DNA of 51,682 bases. Origin: Bacteroidales bacterium. GTDB lineage: Bacteria > Bacteroidota > Bacteroidia > Bacteroidales > Muribaculaceae. Position 1 is the stretch's first letter; each line of letters opens with the position of its first letter. Location: positions 1 through 51,682 of the forward strand of contig JAUNPQ010000009.1 in the NCBI GenBank assembly GCA_030536615.1, read 5' to 3'. Below the pieces are notes generated by a model. It worked only from the letters and a program-made list of their open reading frames with translations, had not been told where the DNA came from and searched no databases. The translations under genes were made by a program, and so were the position numbers. Shown here piece by piece: positions 17,802 to 26,229 of this stretch.

Positions 17802-17839
17802 AGCGCCGGAGAATGCTCTCAGTAGGATTTTCCGGCGCT
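17802..17839 (-). terminator. Hairpin between the AKR gene and the WecA-like gene (terminator)
   Basis: AGCGCCGGA (17802-17810) pairs perfectly with TCCGGCGCT (17831-17839) across a 20-base loop. On the minus strand it is followed by TTTATAAATT. Its minus-strand 5' arm encodes the last codons of the WecA-like protein. Because the two flanking genes converge it may stop transcripts from both sides. Confidence 0.55.
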
Positions 17840-18799
17840 CTCCTCGCGTAGACGTGTCGCACGCCGTATCATGAAATAACATGTGACAAGCATCAGCGAC
17901 ACAATAATAAGGTAGGTCCAATGCTGACTGCGTGGCGTAAGTATGTACAACGCGTTGATGAGGAGTTGCAGCAATGCATAGCTGATGGAAACTGCTATCT
18001 GTGGAATTCCCCATTTTGACACAAGTGTCTGATAGATATTCTTGCGGTGGGGAAGCAATATGTTCTCGCCAATAAACAGCCGGTGCAGGGTGGTGAGGCC
18101 GGTGTCACAGATACATACTATTATGAACACGAAATATGTGCCGTCACCTGTTGCCAGAATGAGCTTGGCCATGATAAAAGCGAGCAAGAAGCCAAGTGTT
18201 ATGGAACCTACGTCACCGGCAAAGATCCTGTCTCTGAAGTTGAACACAGCGAAGGCCGCAATGCCGATAGCAAGCCATGCGCCGAGTTCTATGTATAGCC
18301 CGCCATCCGGAATCTGAGGGGTGTCTGCAATAACATATATCAACGTTAGCACAATGGTCAGGGCATATAGTGAGAGCATGCTGCTTATGCCGTCAAGAAA
18401 GTTCAGGGCGTTGATGAATCCCACGCCGCAGAAAATCACCAGAATCAGGATATGTGCTGCCTGCGGATAACATAGGGGATAGAATGCCGCGGCCATGACA
18501 ATAGCCTGAGCAATAAGCCGTGGAACAGGTGGCAGCGGATGTATATCATCAATAAATGAGATTATGGCGAGAATAGCCGCCCCGCCGAGCATCACCCACC
18601 ATTGTGTAGGTAGCTGATCTCTGAATAGACAGGCAAATACCGCTGCTGATACTACCACAACGATACCCCCTGATGTCGGGGTGAATGTTTTGTGGCTTGA
18701 GCGCTCAGTTACAGGCGCCCCCATATGGAGTTTCCTGGACGCCAGAATAAAACCCCATTCAAAGAGCACAAAGGCAATGAATCCTATCAGAAAAGCCAC
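17819..18799 (-). CDS. WecA/MraY-like polyprenyl-phosphate glycosyl-1-phosphate transferase (GT4 initiator)
   Basis: The 326-residue multi-pass protein (about ten helices) has the family signatures: SSHKTFTPTSGG near 34-45, FIDDIHPLP near 81-89, FINALNFLDG near 127-136, FRDRIFAGDVGS near 189-200 and LPHRKNIYQ near 247-255. These bind the nucleotide sugar, Mg2+ and undecaprenyl phosphate. It would start each repeat unit by adding HexNAc-1-P or a related sugar-phosphate. It is the last gene of the polysaccharide locus, the place typical for the initiator in Bacteroides capsule operons. Confidence 0.9.
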   Translation of the reverse strand: MAFLIGFIAFVLFEWGFILASRKLHMGAPVTERSSHKTFTPTSGGIVVVVSAAVFACLFRDQLPTQWWVMLGGAAILAIISFIDDIHPLPPVPRLIAQAIVMAAAFYPLCYPQAAHILILVIFCGVGFINALNFLDGISSMLSLYALTIVLTLIYVIADTPQIPDGGLYIELGAWLAIGIAAFAVFNFRDRIFAGDVGSITLGFLLAFIMAKLILATGDGTYFVFIIVCICDTGLTTLHRLFIGENILLPHRKNIYQTLVSKWGIPQIAVSISYALLQLLINALYILTPRSQHWTYLIIVSLMLVTCYFMIRRATRLREESAGKSY

Positions 18800-18812
18800 G
18801 TGGAAGAATTTT

Positions 18813-19910
18813 TCAGCGTGAGGCTAACTCGGATGAGTTAAGATACCAGTCGTACAGCTTCCCTATACCATCTTCAAGCTCAACCGAGTGCTGCCATCCC
18901 AGAGCATGGATCTTGCTGACATCGCAGAGTTTGCGCATGGTGCCGTCAGGTTTTTCCGGATTCCATTTTATCAGACCCTGATAATGTACGGTATTCTTCA
19001 CCATGTCTGCCAGAGCGGCGATGGTCACCTCTTTACCTGTTCCGATGTTGATATGGCAGTTCCGGACTTCCGGAGATGAGCCTTTCACCATGTCAAAGGT
19101 CACGTTGAGCATCACATGTACGGTTGCATCGGCCATATCCTCACTCCACAGGAATTCACGGAGAGGCCTGCCGCTTCCCCACAGTTCAATGCGGTCAGGA
19201 TAGATGCCGAAAGTTTCAAGCAACGTGATCATGGCATCATCCTCCATGTCTGCCGCAAACCCTTTTACGGGCAGACGTGTCAGGTCTTGGCGCAACTCGC
19301 TCAGGCGGTTCTCGTTGAGGAGCTTGGCCAGATGCATCTTGCGCACCATGGCAGGCATCACGTGTGAGTTTTCAAGATGGAAATTGTCGCCGGGCCCGTA
19401 GAGATTTGTCGGCATCACGGCGATATAGTCAAGGCCATATTGCAGATTGAGGCTTTCACAAAGTTTAAGACCTGCAATTTTTGCAATTGCATATGGCTCG
19501 TTGGTGTATTCCAGAGGTGACGTGAGAAGAGCGTCCTCAGGTATAGGCTGGGGTGCCTCGCGCGGATAAATGCATGTTGAGCCCAGGAACACAAGTTTGC
19601 GCACCCCATGTCGCCATGCCTCGCCTATCACATTCTGCTGAATCTGCAGGTTTTGGAAAATAAAGTCCGCGCGATATATGGAGTTGGCCATTATGCCGCC
19701 TACATGCGCAGCCGCAAGCACGACGGCATCAGGACGTTCTGCATCAAAAAAACGGCGCACGGCAACTCCGTCAAGCAGATCAAGCTCCTTATGGGTGCGT
19801 CCAACCAGATTATGGAAGCCACGTTTTTCCAGATTTCGCCATATTGCCGAGCCGACAAGGCCGCGATGGCCGGCAATATAAATCTTGCTGTCTTTTGTGA
19901 GTGTAGCCAT
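18813..19910 (-). CDS. fcl: GDP-L-fucose synthase
   Basis: Start MATLTKDSKIYIAGHRGLVGSA gives 365 residues; a GGAGGG sequence 8 bases before this ATG supports it, unusual in this phylum. The Rossmann motif GHRGLVG is at 14-20. The SDR catalytic residues are Ser in GSTCIYP and Tyr/Lys in YAIAK. A roughly 50-residue insertion (LNENRLSELRQDLTR onward) is usual for Bacteroidota versions. The enzyme epimerises and reduces GDP-4-keto-6-deoxy-D-mannose to GDP-L-fucose. It lies one base after gmd, which supplies its substrate. Confidence 0.95.
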   Translation of the reverse strand: MATLTKDSKIYIAGHRGLVGSAIWRNLEKRGFHNLVGRTHKELDLLDGVAVRRFFDAERPDAVVLAAAHVGGIMANSIYRADFIFQNLQIQQNVIGEAWRHGVRKLVFLGSTCIYPREAPQPIPEDALLTSPLEYTNEPYAIAKIAGLKLCESLNLQYGLDYIAVMPTNLYGPGDNFHLENSHVMPAMVRKMHLAKLLNENRLSELRQDLTRLPVKGFAADMEDDAMITLLETFGIYPDRIELWGSGRPLREFLWSEDMADATVHVMLNVTFDMVKGSSPEVRNCHINIGTGKEVTIAALADMVKNTVHYQGLIKWNPEKPDGTMRKLCDVSKIHALGWQHSVELEDGIGKLYDWYLNSSELASR

Positions 19911-19911
19911 A

Positions 19912-20982
19912 TCAGCACCCTCCATGTCTGTTGCCTTCAACGACGCTGATGTCTGAGCGCACCATGCGGCGCACTAGTTCCTCAAACGATGTTTTGCGCG
20001 GGTTCCAACCCAATTTGGTTCTGGCCTTTGACGGGTCGCCAAGCAGTTCCTCCACTTCCGAGGGACGGAAGAAGCGCGGGTCCACTTCCACAAGCACGCG
20101 GCCTGTGGCTTTGTCAATGCCTTTTTCGTCAAGCCCCTCGCCTTGCCATTCCAGTTCAATGCCTGCCTCGCTGAAAGCATGGGTGGCGAATTCGCGCACG
20201 GTGTGGTACTCGCCGGTGGCAATCACATAGTCGTCAGGTTCGGGCTGTTGCAGAATCAGCCACATGCACTCAACATAGTCAGGGGCATATCCCCAGTCGC
20301 GGCGTGCGTTGAGGTTTCCCAGATAGAGTTTGTCCTGCTTGCCGGCTTTTATGCGTGCCGCACCAAGGGTTATTTTGCGGGTGACAAATGTCTCGCCGCG
20401 GCGTTCGCTCTCGTGGTTGAAGAGAATGCCGTTGGCGGTGTACATACCATAGCTGCTGCGGTAATTCTTCATGATCCAGTAGGCATACAGTTTGGCCACG
20501 GCATAGGGGGATTGCGGACAGAACGGAGTGGTCTCGCGCTGAGGCACTTCCTGCACTTTTCCAAAAAGCTCGGAGGTTGAGGCCTGATATATGCGGCATT
20601 TCTTTTCCATGCCCAGTATACGCACGGCCTCAAGGAGACGGAGTGTACCTACGGCAACAACGTCGGCCGTGTATTCCGGAACATCAAATGACACTTTCAC
20701 GTGGCTCTGGGCAGCCAGATTGTATATCTCGTCAGGCTGTGTCTCGCAGATTATGCGGATCAGCGAGGATGAGTCCGTCATGTCTCCATAATGGAGGTTG
20801 AGCAGGCGCTTACGGTGCATGTCGCGTACCCACTCGTCAAGATACAGGTGCTCTATGCGTTCTGTGTTGAATGATGAACTGCGGCGTATTATTCCGTGCA
20901 CTTCATATCCTTTTTCCATAAGGAATTCGGCCAGATAAGATCCGTCCTGACCTGTTATACCCGTTATAAGAGCTGTTGGCAT
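19912..20982 (-). CDS. gmd: GDP-mannose 4,6-dehydratase
   Basis: The 356-residue SDR enzyme opens [20 protein letters not shown] with the NAD(P) motif GITGQDG. The catalytic region holds [15 protein letters not shown] and the [11 protein letters not shown]yr/Lys pair. It converts GDP-D-mannose to GDP-4-keto-6-deoxy-D-mannose, the precursor of GDP-L-fucose (by Fcl, next gene) and of other GDP-deoxysugars. A nearby DegT aminotransferase means that GDP-perosamine is a possible second use, but that is not shown by the sequence. Confidence 0.96.
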   Translation of the reverse strand: MPTALITGITGQDGSYLAEFLMEKGYEVHGIIRRSSSFNTERIEHLYLDEWVRDMHRKRLLNLHYGDMTDSSSLIRIICETQPDEIYNLAAQSHVKVSFDVPEYTADVVAVGTLRLLEAVRILGMEKKCRIYQASTSELFGKVQEVPQRETTPFCPQSPYAVAKLYAYWIMKNYRSSYGMYTANGILFNHESERRGETFVTRKITLGAARIKAGKQDKLYLGNLNARRDWGYAPDYVECMWLILQQPEPDDYVIATGEYHTVREFATHAFSEAGIELEWQGEGLDEKGIDKATGRVLVEVDPRFFRPSEVEELLGDPSKARTKLGWNPRKTSFEELVRRMVRSDISVVEGNRHGGC

Positions 20983-21001
20983 ATCTTAGTTTTATGATTA
21001 T

Positions 21002-21673
21002 TTAATTATAAATATCAAGAAGTTGAGAGAGAGATGTTATTTCCGTCTGCGGTCGGAATTCCACCGGGTAATCCTCTGTGTTCTGCCGGTGTACATTGAC
21101 GCCTGTTGTGTCTCTGAGCATGATTGTTCTCCACCCTGACAGGTTGGGGTGGTGAAAGTCCTTTGCCGGATTGTCGCCCACATATGTCATGGCAACGTCC
21201 TCACCCATGAGCGACATCATTTCTGTAAAAGGCTTGCTGTGATGCTTATCTGTGTCAAGCATCACGGTAGGTATGATGAAACGCGGGTCCATGTAACGTT
21301 TTATGTCAAGAGCAGCGATTTTGTTGAGTTGCCCGAACACGCGGCCATCGGTGATCAATCCGAGCATATAGCCGCGTTTGCGCAGCAGGGTCAGCACATT
21401 CACCGTTTCGGCAGGCAGCGATATGTCAGGCAGGTGGGTGCGATATATCTGCAGGATGTCATTGACTGTGATTTCTATCCCACGTGCGGCGGCAAGATGA
21501 ATGAGCGTCTCGAAAGCTTCATCGGGATTTGCAGCCATAAGGCTATAGGCTTCTTCAGGACTTATACCGCATGCAGCCGCATAATGTCTTGATACGGTCC
21601 GGAAGCCACTCAGACGATACTCATTCTCCTTGTAAAGGGTGTCATCAAGGTCAAAGACTATGCCTTTTCTCAT
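21002..21673 (-). CDS. HAD-superfamily hydrolase
   Basis: Starting at MRKGIVFDLDDTLYKENEY gives 223 residues. HAD motif I is FDLDDTLY (7-14), motif II LITDGRV near 109, a Lys is in the KPFTEM region and motif IV is YVGDNPAKDF. The order is that of subfamily I phosphatases with a helical cap. It sits between the DegT aminotransferase (7 bases downstream of that gene's stop) and gmd, so a role in nucleotide-sugar or sugar-phosphate processing is likely; the substrate is unknown. Confidence 0.85.
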   Translation of the reverse strand: MRKGIVFDLDDTLYKENEYRLSGFRTVSRHYAAACGISPEEAYSLMAANPDEAFETLIHLAAARGIEITVNDILQIYRTHLPDISLPAETVNVLTLLRKRGYMLGLITDGRVFGQLNKIAALDIKRYMDPRFIIPTVMLDTDKHHSKPFTEMMSLMGEDVAMTYVGDNPAKDFHHPNLSGWRTIMLRDTTGVNVHRQNTEDYPVEFRPQTEITSLSQLLDIYN

Positions 21674-21680
21674 ATAGTGC

Positions 21681-22817
21681 TCACCGTTTTTCAATTGTTT
21701 GGGCTATGGCATCTGCCACGCGGGCTATGTCTTTGTCCTCAAGGCTGGAACCGCTTGGCAGACAAAGGCCGCGGTTGAAAAGATCTTCGGCCACCGTCCC
21801 GCCATAGTAAGGCGCGGATTCATAGACAGGCTGCATGTGCATGGGGCGCCACAGCAACCGCGTTTCTATGTTGAGATTGTTGAGCGCAATCCTGAGCTGA
21901 TCAGGTGTGGTCTTTATCCTGTCAGGATCAAGTGTTATTGTTGTCAGCCAGAAGTTGGAGTCATACTCGGGCGTCGGATTGTCATGCACAGTGATGCCGT
22001 CAATATGGCCGAGCAGTTTCTTGTATAGTTCATGTATGGCGCGGCGCCGTGAAAGGTGCTGTTCAAGCACTTCCATCTGGCCGCAGCCTATGCCTGCCGA
22101 CACATTGCTGAGGCGGTAGTTATAGCCTATTACTTTGTGATAGTAGTATGGACGGTCCTCACGTGCCTGAGTGGCATAGAACTTGGCGCGTGCCGCCAAT
22201 TCAGCCGAGGGGCATATCAGAGCGCCTCCGCCTGATGTTGTTATTATCTTGTTGCCGTTGAACGACAAAGCTCCGAAGGTCCCCAACGTTCCGCATTCCT
22301 CTCCGTGCAATGTGCTGCCAAGAGCCTCGGCAGCGTCCTCGACAACGGCAATGCCGTATTCAGCGGCAACGGCGTTTATCTCATCCATTTTTGCCGGCAT
22401 TCCGTAGAGGTGCACCGGGACGATTGCTTTGGGAAGCTTACCGGTGGCGCGGAGCCGGTCCTCGATGGCTATGCGCAGCCAGTTGGCATCCATGTTCCAT
22501 GTGTCAGGCTCGGAGTCAACGAACACCGGATTGGCGCCGCAATATCTCACCGGATTGGCGCTTGCCGAGAACGTGAAACTCTGGCATATCACCTCATCGC
22601 CTTCCTCCACACCGGCCAGAACAAGACCTAAGTGAATGGCGGCTGTGCCGGCGCTGAGAGCCACCACATGGCCCGCTCCGAGAAATTTTTCCAGACGATG
22701 TTCAAATTCATCAACATTGGGCCCGAGCGGCACAATCCAGTTGTCGGCAAAGGCCTCATCAACGTATTTGCGCTCAGTGCCGCCCATATGGGCAAGCGAT
22801 AAAAGAATGCGTTCCAT
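21681..22817 (-). CDS. DegT/DnrJ/EryC1/StrS aminotransferase (PglE-like)
   Basis: The 378-residue PLP enzyme has NWIVPLGPNVDEFE near the N terminus, characteristic of PglE-type UDP-4-keto-sugar transaminases. Other motifs are SAGTAAIHLGL, VEDAAEALGS and the PLP-lysine motif SFNGNKIITTSGGG. It should aminate a keto-deoxysugar nucleotide, giving for example UDP-bacillosamine precursors or GDP-perosamine; the sugar cannot be decided here. It is the first gene downstream of the tandem repeat, whose promoter at 22839-22870 would start RNA about 15 bases before the ATG. Confidence 0.9.
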   Translation of the reverse strand: MERILLSLAHMGGTERKYVDEAFADNWIVPLGPNVDEFEHRLEKFLGAGHVVALSAGTAAIHLGLVLAGVEEGDEVICQSFTFSASANPVRYCGANPVFVDSEPDTWNMDANWLRIAIEDRLRATGKLPKAIVPVHLYGMPAKMDEINAVAAEYGIAVVEDAAEALGSTLHGEECGTLGTFGALSFNGNKIITTSGGGALICPSAELAARAKFYATQAREDRPYYYHKVIGYNYRLSNVSAGIGCGQMEVLEQHLSRRRAIHELYKKLLGHIDGITVHDNPTPEYDSNFWLTTITLDPDRIKTTPDQLRIALNNLNIETRLLWRPMHMQPVYESAPYYGGTVAEDLFNRGLCLPSGSSLEDKDIARVADAIAQTIEKR

Positions 22818-22838
22818 TATATTTGAATTTTATCACTG

Positions 22839-22870
22839 CAAAGATACGGATAAGCGAGCGCAATGCCAAA
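22839..22870 (-). promoter_or_regulatory. Repeat-borne promoter upstream of the DegT aminotransferase
   Basis: On the minus strand TTTG (22870-22867), exactly 20 bases, then TATCTTTG (22846-22839), the full consensus. It is part of repeat copy A and reads toward the aminotransferase, with a predicted leader of about 15 bases. Confidence 0.7.
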
Positions 22871-22913
22871 TTCAATTTGAGCATTGCCGAGCGTGAGTAT
22901 CTAAGACGGAAGT

Positions 22914-22945
22914 CAAAGATACGGATAAGCGAGTGCAATGCCAAA
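22914..22945 (-). promoter_or_regulatory. Second repeat-borne promoter (copy B)
   Basis: Minus strand TTTG (22945-22942), 20 bases, TATCTTTG (22921-22914), identical spacing to copy A. It would make a longer leader that contains the palindrome of copy A as an RNA hairpin. Confidence 0.55.
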
Positions 22946-22980
22946 TTCATTTGAGCATTGCCGAGCGGGAGTATCTAAGA

Positions 22981-23691
22981 TCAGTGCCTGTTCTTCTGCA
23001 TCAATGACTCATATATTCCGGCCCAACGGTCCGCTATAACGGAGATGTCGTATTGCCGGGCTTTTTTAAATGCGGCATCTGACATCTGTTGTAGCCGGGA
23101 TGAGTCATCCATCAGTATTTTAAGCTCATGGACAAATGTATTTCTGTCTCCATATGGCACCAATATCCCGTCTTGGTTATGACTGATCAAATCGCCGGGG
23201 CCATATGGAGTAGTGTATGATACCGGTACAACTCCGTTCGCAGCGGCCTCGATAAGGGCCAGCGGAAAACCTTCATAGCGGGATGTCGCAACAAAAATCT
23301 TTGCTCTCCTGAGTTCCGCACCCACATTATTGCTCCAACCTGCAAATTCAATGCTTCCATCCAAAGCTTTATCACGGACTGACTCTTTGCATTTCTGTTC
23401 CAGAGGACCTGTGCCGATAATACGCAGTTTCCATCCGTCAGATTTTATGGCGTGCCATATTTCTATCAGCTCTTCAGGATTTTTCTGGTACGTCAGTCTG
23501 CCTACAAATAAAACCGTGTTGTTCCGTTCGGTCTGTCTTGGGTTGATATCGGGAAATCTGGATGTGATTGGGTTCGGAACTACTTTTATGCGTTTTGGAT
23601 GTTTTGGAAAGTTATCATCCAGATCGCCTTGGGTCAGAAGACAATTCGCGTTATAGAATTTTGTAAGTATTCGCTGATCAATCCAATTCAT
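22981..23691 (-). CDS. GT4 glycosyltransferase, C-terminal part of a gene split at a G7 tract
   Basis: The 236 residues hold the C-terminal Rossmann domain of a GT4 (GT-B) enzyme: VLFVGRLTYQKNPEELIEIW, RIIGTGPLEQ and the donor-binding motif SRYEGFPLALIEAA. The N-terminal acceptor domain is in the next reading frame upstream (23688-24167). Its ATG overlaps the stop of that fragment as ATGA, so re-initiation could still yield a separate half, but a catalytically complete enzyme needs both. With one more G in the run at 23706-23712 the reading frame is continuous and gives about 395 residues, a normal GT4 length. Confidence 0.85.
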   Translation of the reverse strand: MNWIDQRILTKFYNANCLLTQGDLDDNFPKHPKRIKVVPNPITSRFPDINPRQTERNNTVLFVGRLTYQKNPEELIEIWHAIKSDGWKLRIIGTGPLEQKCKESVRDKALDGSIEFAGWSNNVGAELRRAKIFVATSRYEGFPLALIEAAANGVVPVSYTTPYGPGDLISHNQDGILVPYGDRNTFVHELKILMDDSSRLQQMSDAAFKKARQYDISVIADRWAGIYESLMQKNRH

Positions 23692-24167
23692 AAATTTGAA
23701 AAATACCCCCCCATTGATTTATTTGTTGCAAAACTGCGATAATTGCTTGCAAAATGAAACTCGCGGACAGTCTTGAACCTTTGTTTGCCGACATGGCCCC
23801 GCAAAGATGCTATGACAATCTTTTCATATGAACCTACTGAAACAACTATATCCGGCTTCCAGCTTTTTATCAGTTTTCTCAGAGACTTTCTGAACCGATA
23901 CATCCTTTTGATATATTCACGGGCCATTCTGAATAATGAACCGCATATCTGCCATGTGTGTATTTCAAGATCAAAAGTTTCAACCTGAGGGGACAAAACG
24001 ATCTGTTCCTGTGGAAAATCTCCTCTGTCTGTGTATGCACATCCCATTCTGAGATGTTCTTTTGCAGCAAGAGCATTGAGCTTGTGGAGGGTGACTATCT
24101 CCATGCCGCCCAGAATGGATAGTGAATTAACCACAAAAAGTACGCGTGTTTCAGGGTGATTCTCCAT
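23688..24167 (-). CDS. GT4 glycosyltransferase, N-terminal part of a gene split at a G7 tract
   Basis: The 159 residues begin MENHPETRVLFVVNSLSILGGMEIVTLHKLN, the typical GT4 acceptor-domain start, and stop five residues after the poly-G run (SMGG then YFSNL). The C-terminal half continues in another frame at 22981-23691. The start shares one base with the preceding GT4 stop (TAATG). In the G7 form seen here this product should be inactive as a transferase. It could be a genuine off state, a pseudogene or a base-calling error in a homopolymer. Confidence 0.8.
   Translation of the reverse strand: MENHPETRVLFVVNSLSILGGMEIVTLHKLNALAAKEHLRMGCAYTDRGDFPQEQIVLSPQVETFDLEIHTWQICGSLFRMAREYIKRMYRFRKSLRKLIKSWKPDIVVSVGSYEKIVIASLRGHVGKQRFKTVREFHFASNYRSFATNKSMGGYFSNL
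23706..23712 (-). other. Poly-G tract (G7) causing a frameshift in a glycosyltransferase
   Basis: Seven consecutive C on the plus strand are seven G on the coding strand, in the context TCAATG-G-run-TATTTTTC. G7 leads to a stop within six codons. G8 (or G5) joins the frames as MGG-VFFKF-MNWIDQ, without any stop. Runs of this kind are common sites of slipped-strand mispairing. Confidence 0.85.
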
Positions 24168-25255
24168 TATTTTCTGTGAGTGATAAGGTTGTTGTATATT
24201 GAAGTATAGCCGTCTGCCATGTGTGAGATGTCATACCGGCGTCCGCGTTCCACGCAACGCATCGAGACTGTGTTGCGCAGTGTCTCATCTTTTTCAAGGG
24301 CCATGATTTTCCGGGCAAGGTCTGCCGGATCATTCTCTTTGAAAAGCAATCCGGCGCCCGCCACTAATGTTGAGAGCACCGGAACATCGGTGGCAATGAA
24401 GGGTGTGCCTGAGCACATGCCCTCAGCTGCTACCAGACAGAAACCTTCATAATGCGAGGATATCACTATGTAGTCAGACTCTTTCAGAAGGGCCGGTATG
24501 TCGGTGCGCACGCCCATAAGATGCACCCGGTTAGTCATGTCCAGTTTCTCGACAAGCTGCTCATATTCCTGACGGCGCTCGCCATCGCCAATGAGGAAAA
24601 GGTGAAAATTCTCCGGTAGATGCTGCATGGCTTTTATCAGCGTCGGATGATCTTTCTGGGCGCGGAATCCAGCAACCATCACTATTTTTCTACTGTCTGA
24701 ACCGGATATTGACGATAGAACATTTGCCGGCATGGCGTTGATGAATGCATCAGTATTTATGCCGTTTTCAACCACGGAAATATTTGGCAGTGACTTTCCG
24801 AGATGTTCTTCAAGAGCCTCGGCTGTTCCTTGTGAGATGCATATCACATGGTCATACTGCCTGTACATCCATCGGTCAATCAGTCTGAGCATACGGTTGC
24901 CACGGCGTCGGTTGGTCGTATTATGTTCAGTTGTGACCATAATTTTTTTCTTGCCGATGTTGGCTATCGCTCCGAATAGCTGCGATGCAGTGTTATGGGT
25001 ATGTATGATATCATAACTTTCGATGAGGCGTCTCAGTTGCATGATATGCCGGGGATTGTATACACTGCCTCCGCTGTTGAACAAGTGCAGTTTTATACCT
25101 GCGGCATTCAGTGTATCCATAAATGGAGTGGGGGTGGCATCAAAAACGGCCAGTTCCACGTCAATACCTTTCTTGCTGAAAAGAGGCAATAGGTCCGTCA
25201 TCAGTTTTTCCGCGCCGCCGGCCCGTAAGGATGTTATTACATGTAGTATCTTCAT
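24167..25255 (-). CDS. GT4 glycosyltransferase
   Basis: The 362-residue GT-B enzyme begins MKILHVITSLRAGGAEKLMTDLLPLF and has VMVAGFRAQKDHPTLIKAM, LFLIGDGERRQE and SSHYEGFCLVAAEGM, the nucleotide-sugar-binding motif of GT4. No membrane segment is visible; it should act at the cytoplasmic face on lipid-linked sugar. The start overlaps the stop of the GT2 gene (ATGA). Sugar specificity unknown. Confidence 0.9.
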   Translation of the reverse strand: MKILHVITSLRAGGAEKLMTDLLPLFSKKGIDVELAVFDATPTPFMDTLNAAGIKLHLFNSGGSVYNPRHIMQLRRLIESYDIIHTHNTASQLFGAIANIGKKKIMVTTEHNTTNRRRGNRMLRLIDRWMYRQYDHVICISQGTAEALEEHLGKSLPNISVVENGINTDAFINAMPANVLSSISGSDSRKIVMVAGFRAQKDHPTLIKAMQHLPENFHLFLIGDGERRQEYEQLVEKLDMTNRVHLMGVRTDIPALLKESDYIVISSHYEGFCLVAAEGMCSGTPFIATDVPVLSTLVAGAGLLFKENDPADLARKIMALEKDETLRNTVSMRCVERGRRYDISHMADGYTSIYNNLITHRK

Positions 25256-26229
25256 TTTAATATGTATGGCGGAAGTGTCCGGAATTCTTTGCTATTTGAA
25301 AATTTGCGCCCTTCTTTTATCCCTTTGAAAAATGTTGTCAGTGGCTGTATGCGCATGTGGCGCAGCGACAGCGCGGCATGGCTCATCAGAATCAGTGACA
25401 TCCTGCCCGTGAAGCAACATGTGCGGTATAGTCTCTTGAAGCGTGAAGTGTCGGGGAGATTATAGCAGGACCTGTGCCACAGCAGATATATGCCGCGAGT
25501 GCGCCAAGCAAGTTTATTCTTGTCGGCATGGTATTGTCCGCTTGTGCTTTTGGCATCCATATGAGTGCAACCGCTGTTGAAGAGCATGCCTGTCTTCAAG
25601 CCGTTTTTATAGGCCTTGTTGAATATAAGCTGGTCGTCGCCATAGGCAAAACCGAGGCGATCCATCCATAATTCATCTTCAATATGCAATTTGAGCCATG
25701 ATGACTTTTTCCATAGCGATGCCGGACCGGCGCCGCTTTCTGTAGGATACCATTCGCTTTTGGGATTGTTTATGTAGCCGAATGCTCCTGAACTGTATAC
25801 GCGCGTGGCCTTTTTGCCGCAGAACATGGGGCGCACGCCATTGGTGACAAACGCTACGATTTTTTGTCCTGAGGACAATCTGTGATTCATGAACACGTCA
25901 GCAACAACTGCGTCCAGCCCGTTTTCAGTGAGAGTGGACAACATACGGGCTGCGGCATCGGAGTCCAACACAACATCATCATCAAGCATCATTATATATT
26001 CGGAGTCAATCTCGTGATACTGCAGGGCGCGTTGGGCAACCATGCCTTTTCTTACAGGAATATAAATTTCATCACCGACTCTGAAATCAGGCAACGGATA
26101 GCCGTGAGCAATATAGATGACAACTTTCCGCGGCAGGACTGTCTGGGAATAGATGCTCTCAAGTTCCTTTTTCAGACTGTCAGGAGAAGTGCCGAGAGTG
26201 CGGATGGCTATTGAATAACCCGTGGTCAT
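25252..26229 (-). CDS. GT2 glycosyltransferase
   Basis: The 325-residue protein starts MTTGYSIAIRTLGTSPDSLKKELESIYSQ and carries the acidic motif YIMMLDDDVVLDSDAA near 77-91, typical of GT-A enzymes. A later FAYGDDQLIFNKAYK region resembles the acceptor/catalytic base area of GT2. It overlaps its neighbours on both sides by ATGA. Cytoplasmic, likely adding one sugar of the repeat unit; donor and linkage cannot be read. Confidence 0.85.
   Translation of the reverse strand: MTTGYSIAIRTLGTSPDSLKKELESIYSQTVLPRKVVIYIAHGYPLPDFRVGDEIYIPVRKGMVAQRALQYHEIDSEYIMMLDDDVVLDSDAAARMLSTLTENGLDAVVADVFMNHRLSSGQKIVAFVTNGVRPMFCGKKATRVYSSGAFGYINNPKSEWYPTESGAGPASLWKKSSWLKLHIEDELWMDRLGFAYGDDQLIFNKAYKNGLKTGMLFNSGCTHMDAKSTSGQYHADKNKLAWRTRGIYLLWHRSCYNLPDTSRFKRLYRTCCFTGRMSLILMSHAALSLRHMRIQPLTTFFKGIKEGRKFSNSKEFRTLPPYILK

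Larger units (their letters stand above)
22839..22980. repeat. Tandem palindromic repeat, two copies (polysaccharide locus)
   Basis: Copy A covers about 22839-22906 and copy B about 22914-22980; the period is 75 bases. Outer arms are GATAC (22843-22847) and GTATC (22897-22901). The inner palindrome is GCAATGCCAAATT then C then AATTTG, A, GCATTGC (22860-22887). The short element CGAGCG occurs in the same direction on both sides. Copies are joined by GACGGAAGTCAAA. Copy B ends directly at the stop codon of the upstream glycosyltransferase fragment. The element fills almost all of this 163-base gap and also occurs at 12480-12602. Confidence 0.9.

Noticed and set aside
19974..20606. Plus-strand frames opposite gmd
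   Set aside because: Rich in shadow codons of gmd and without recognisable domains; gmd itself is complete.
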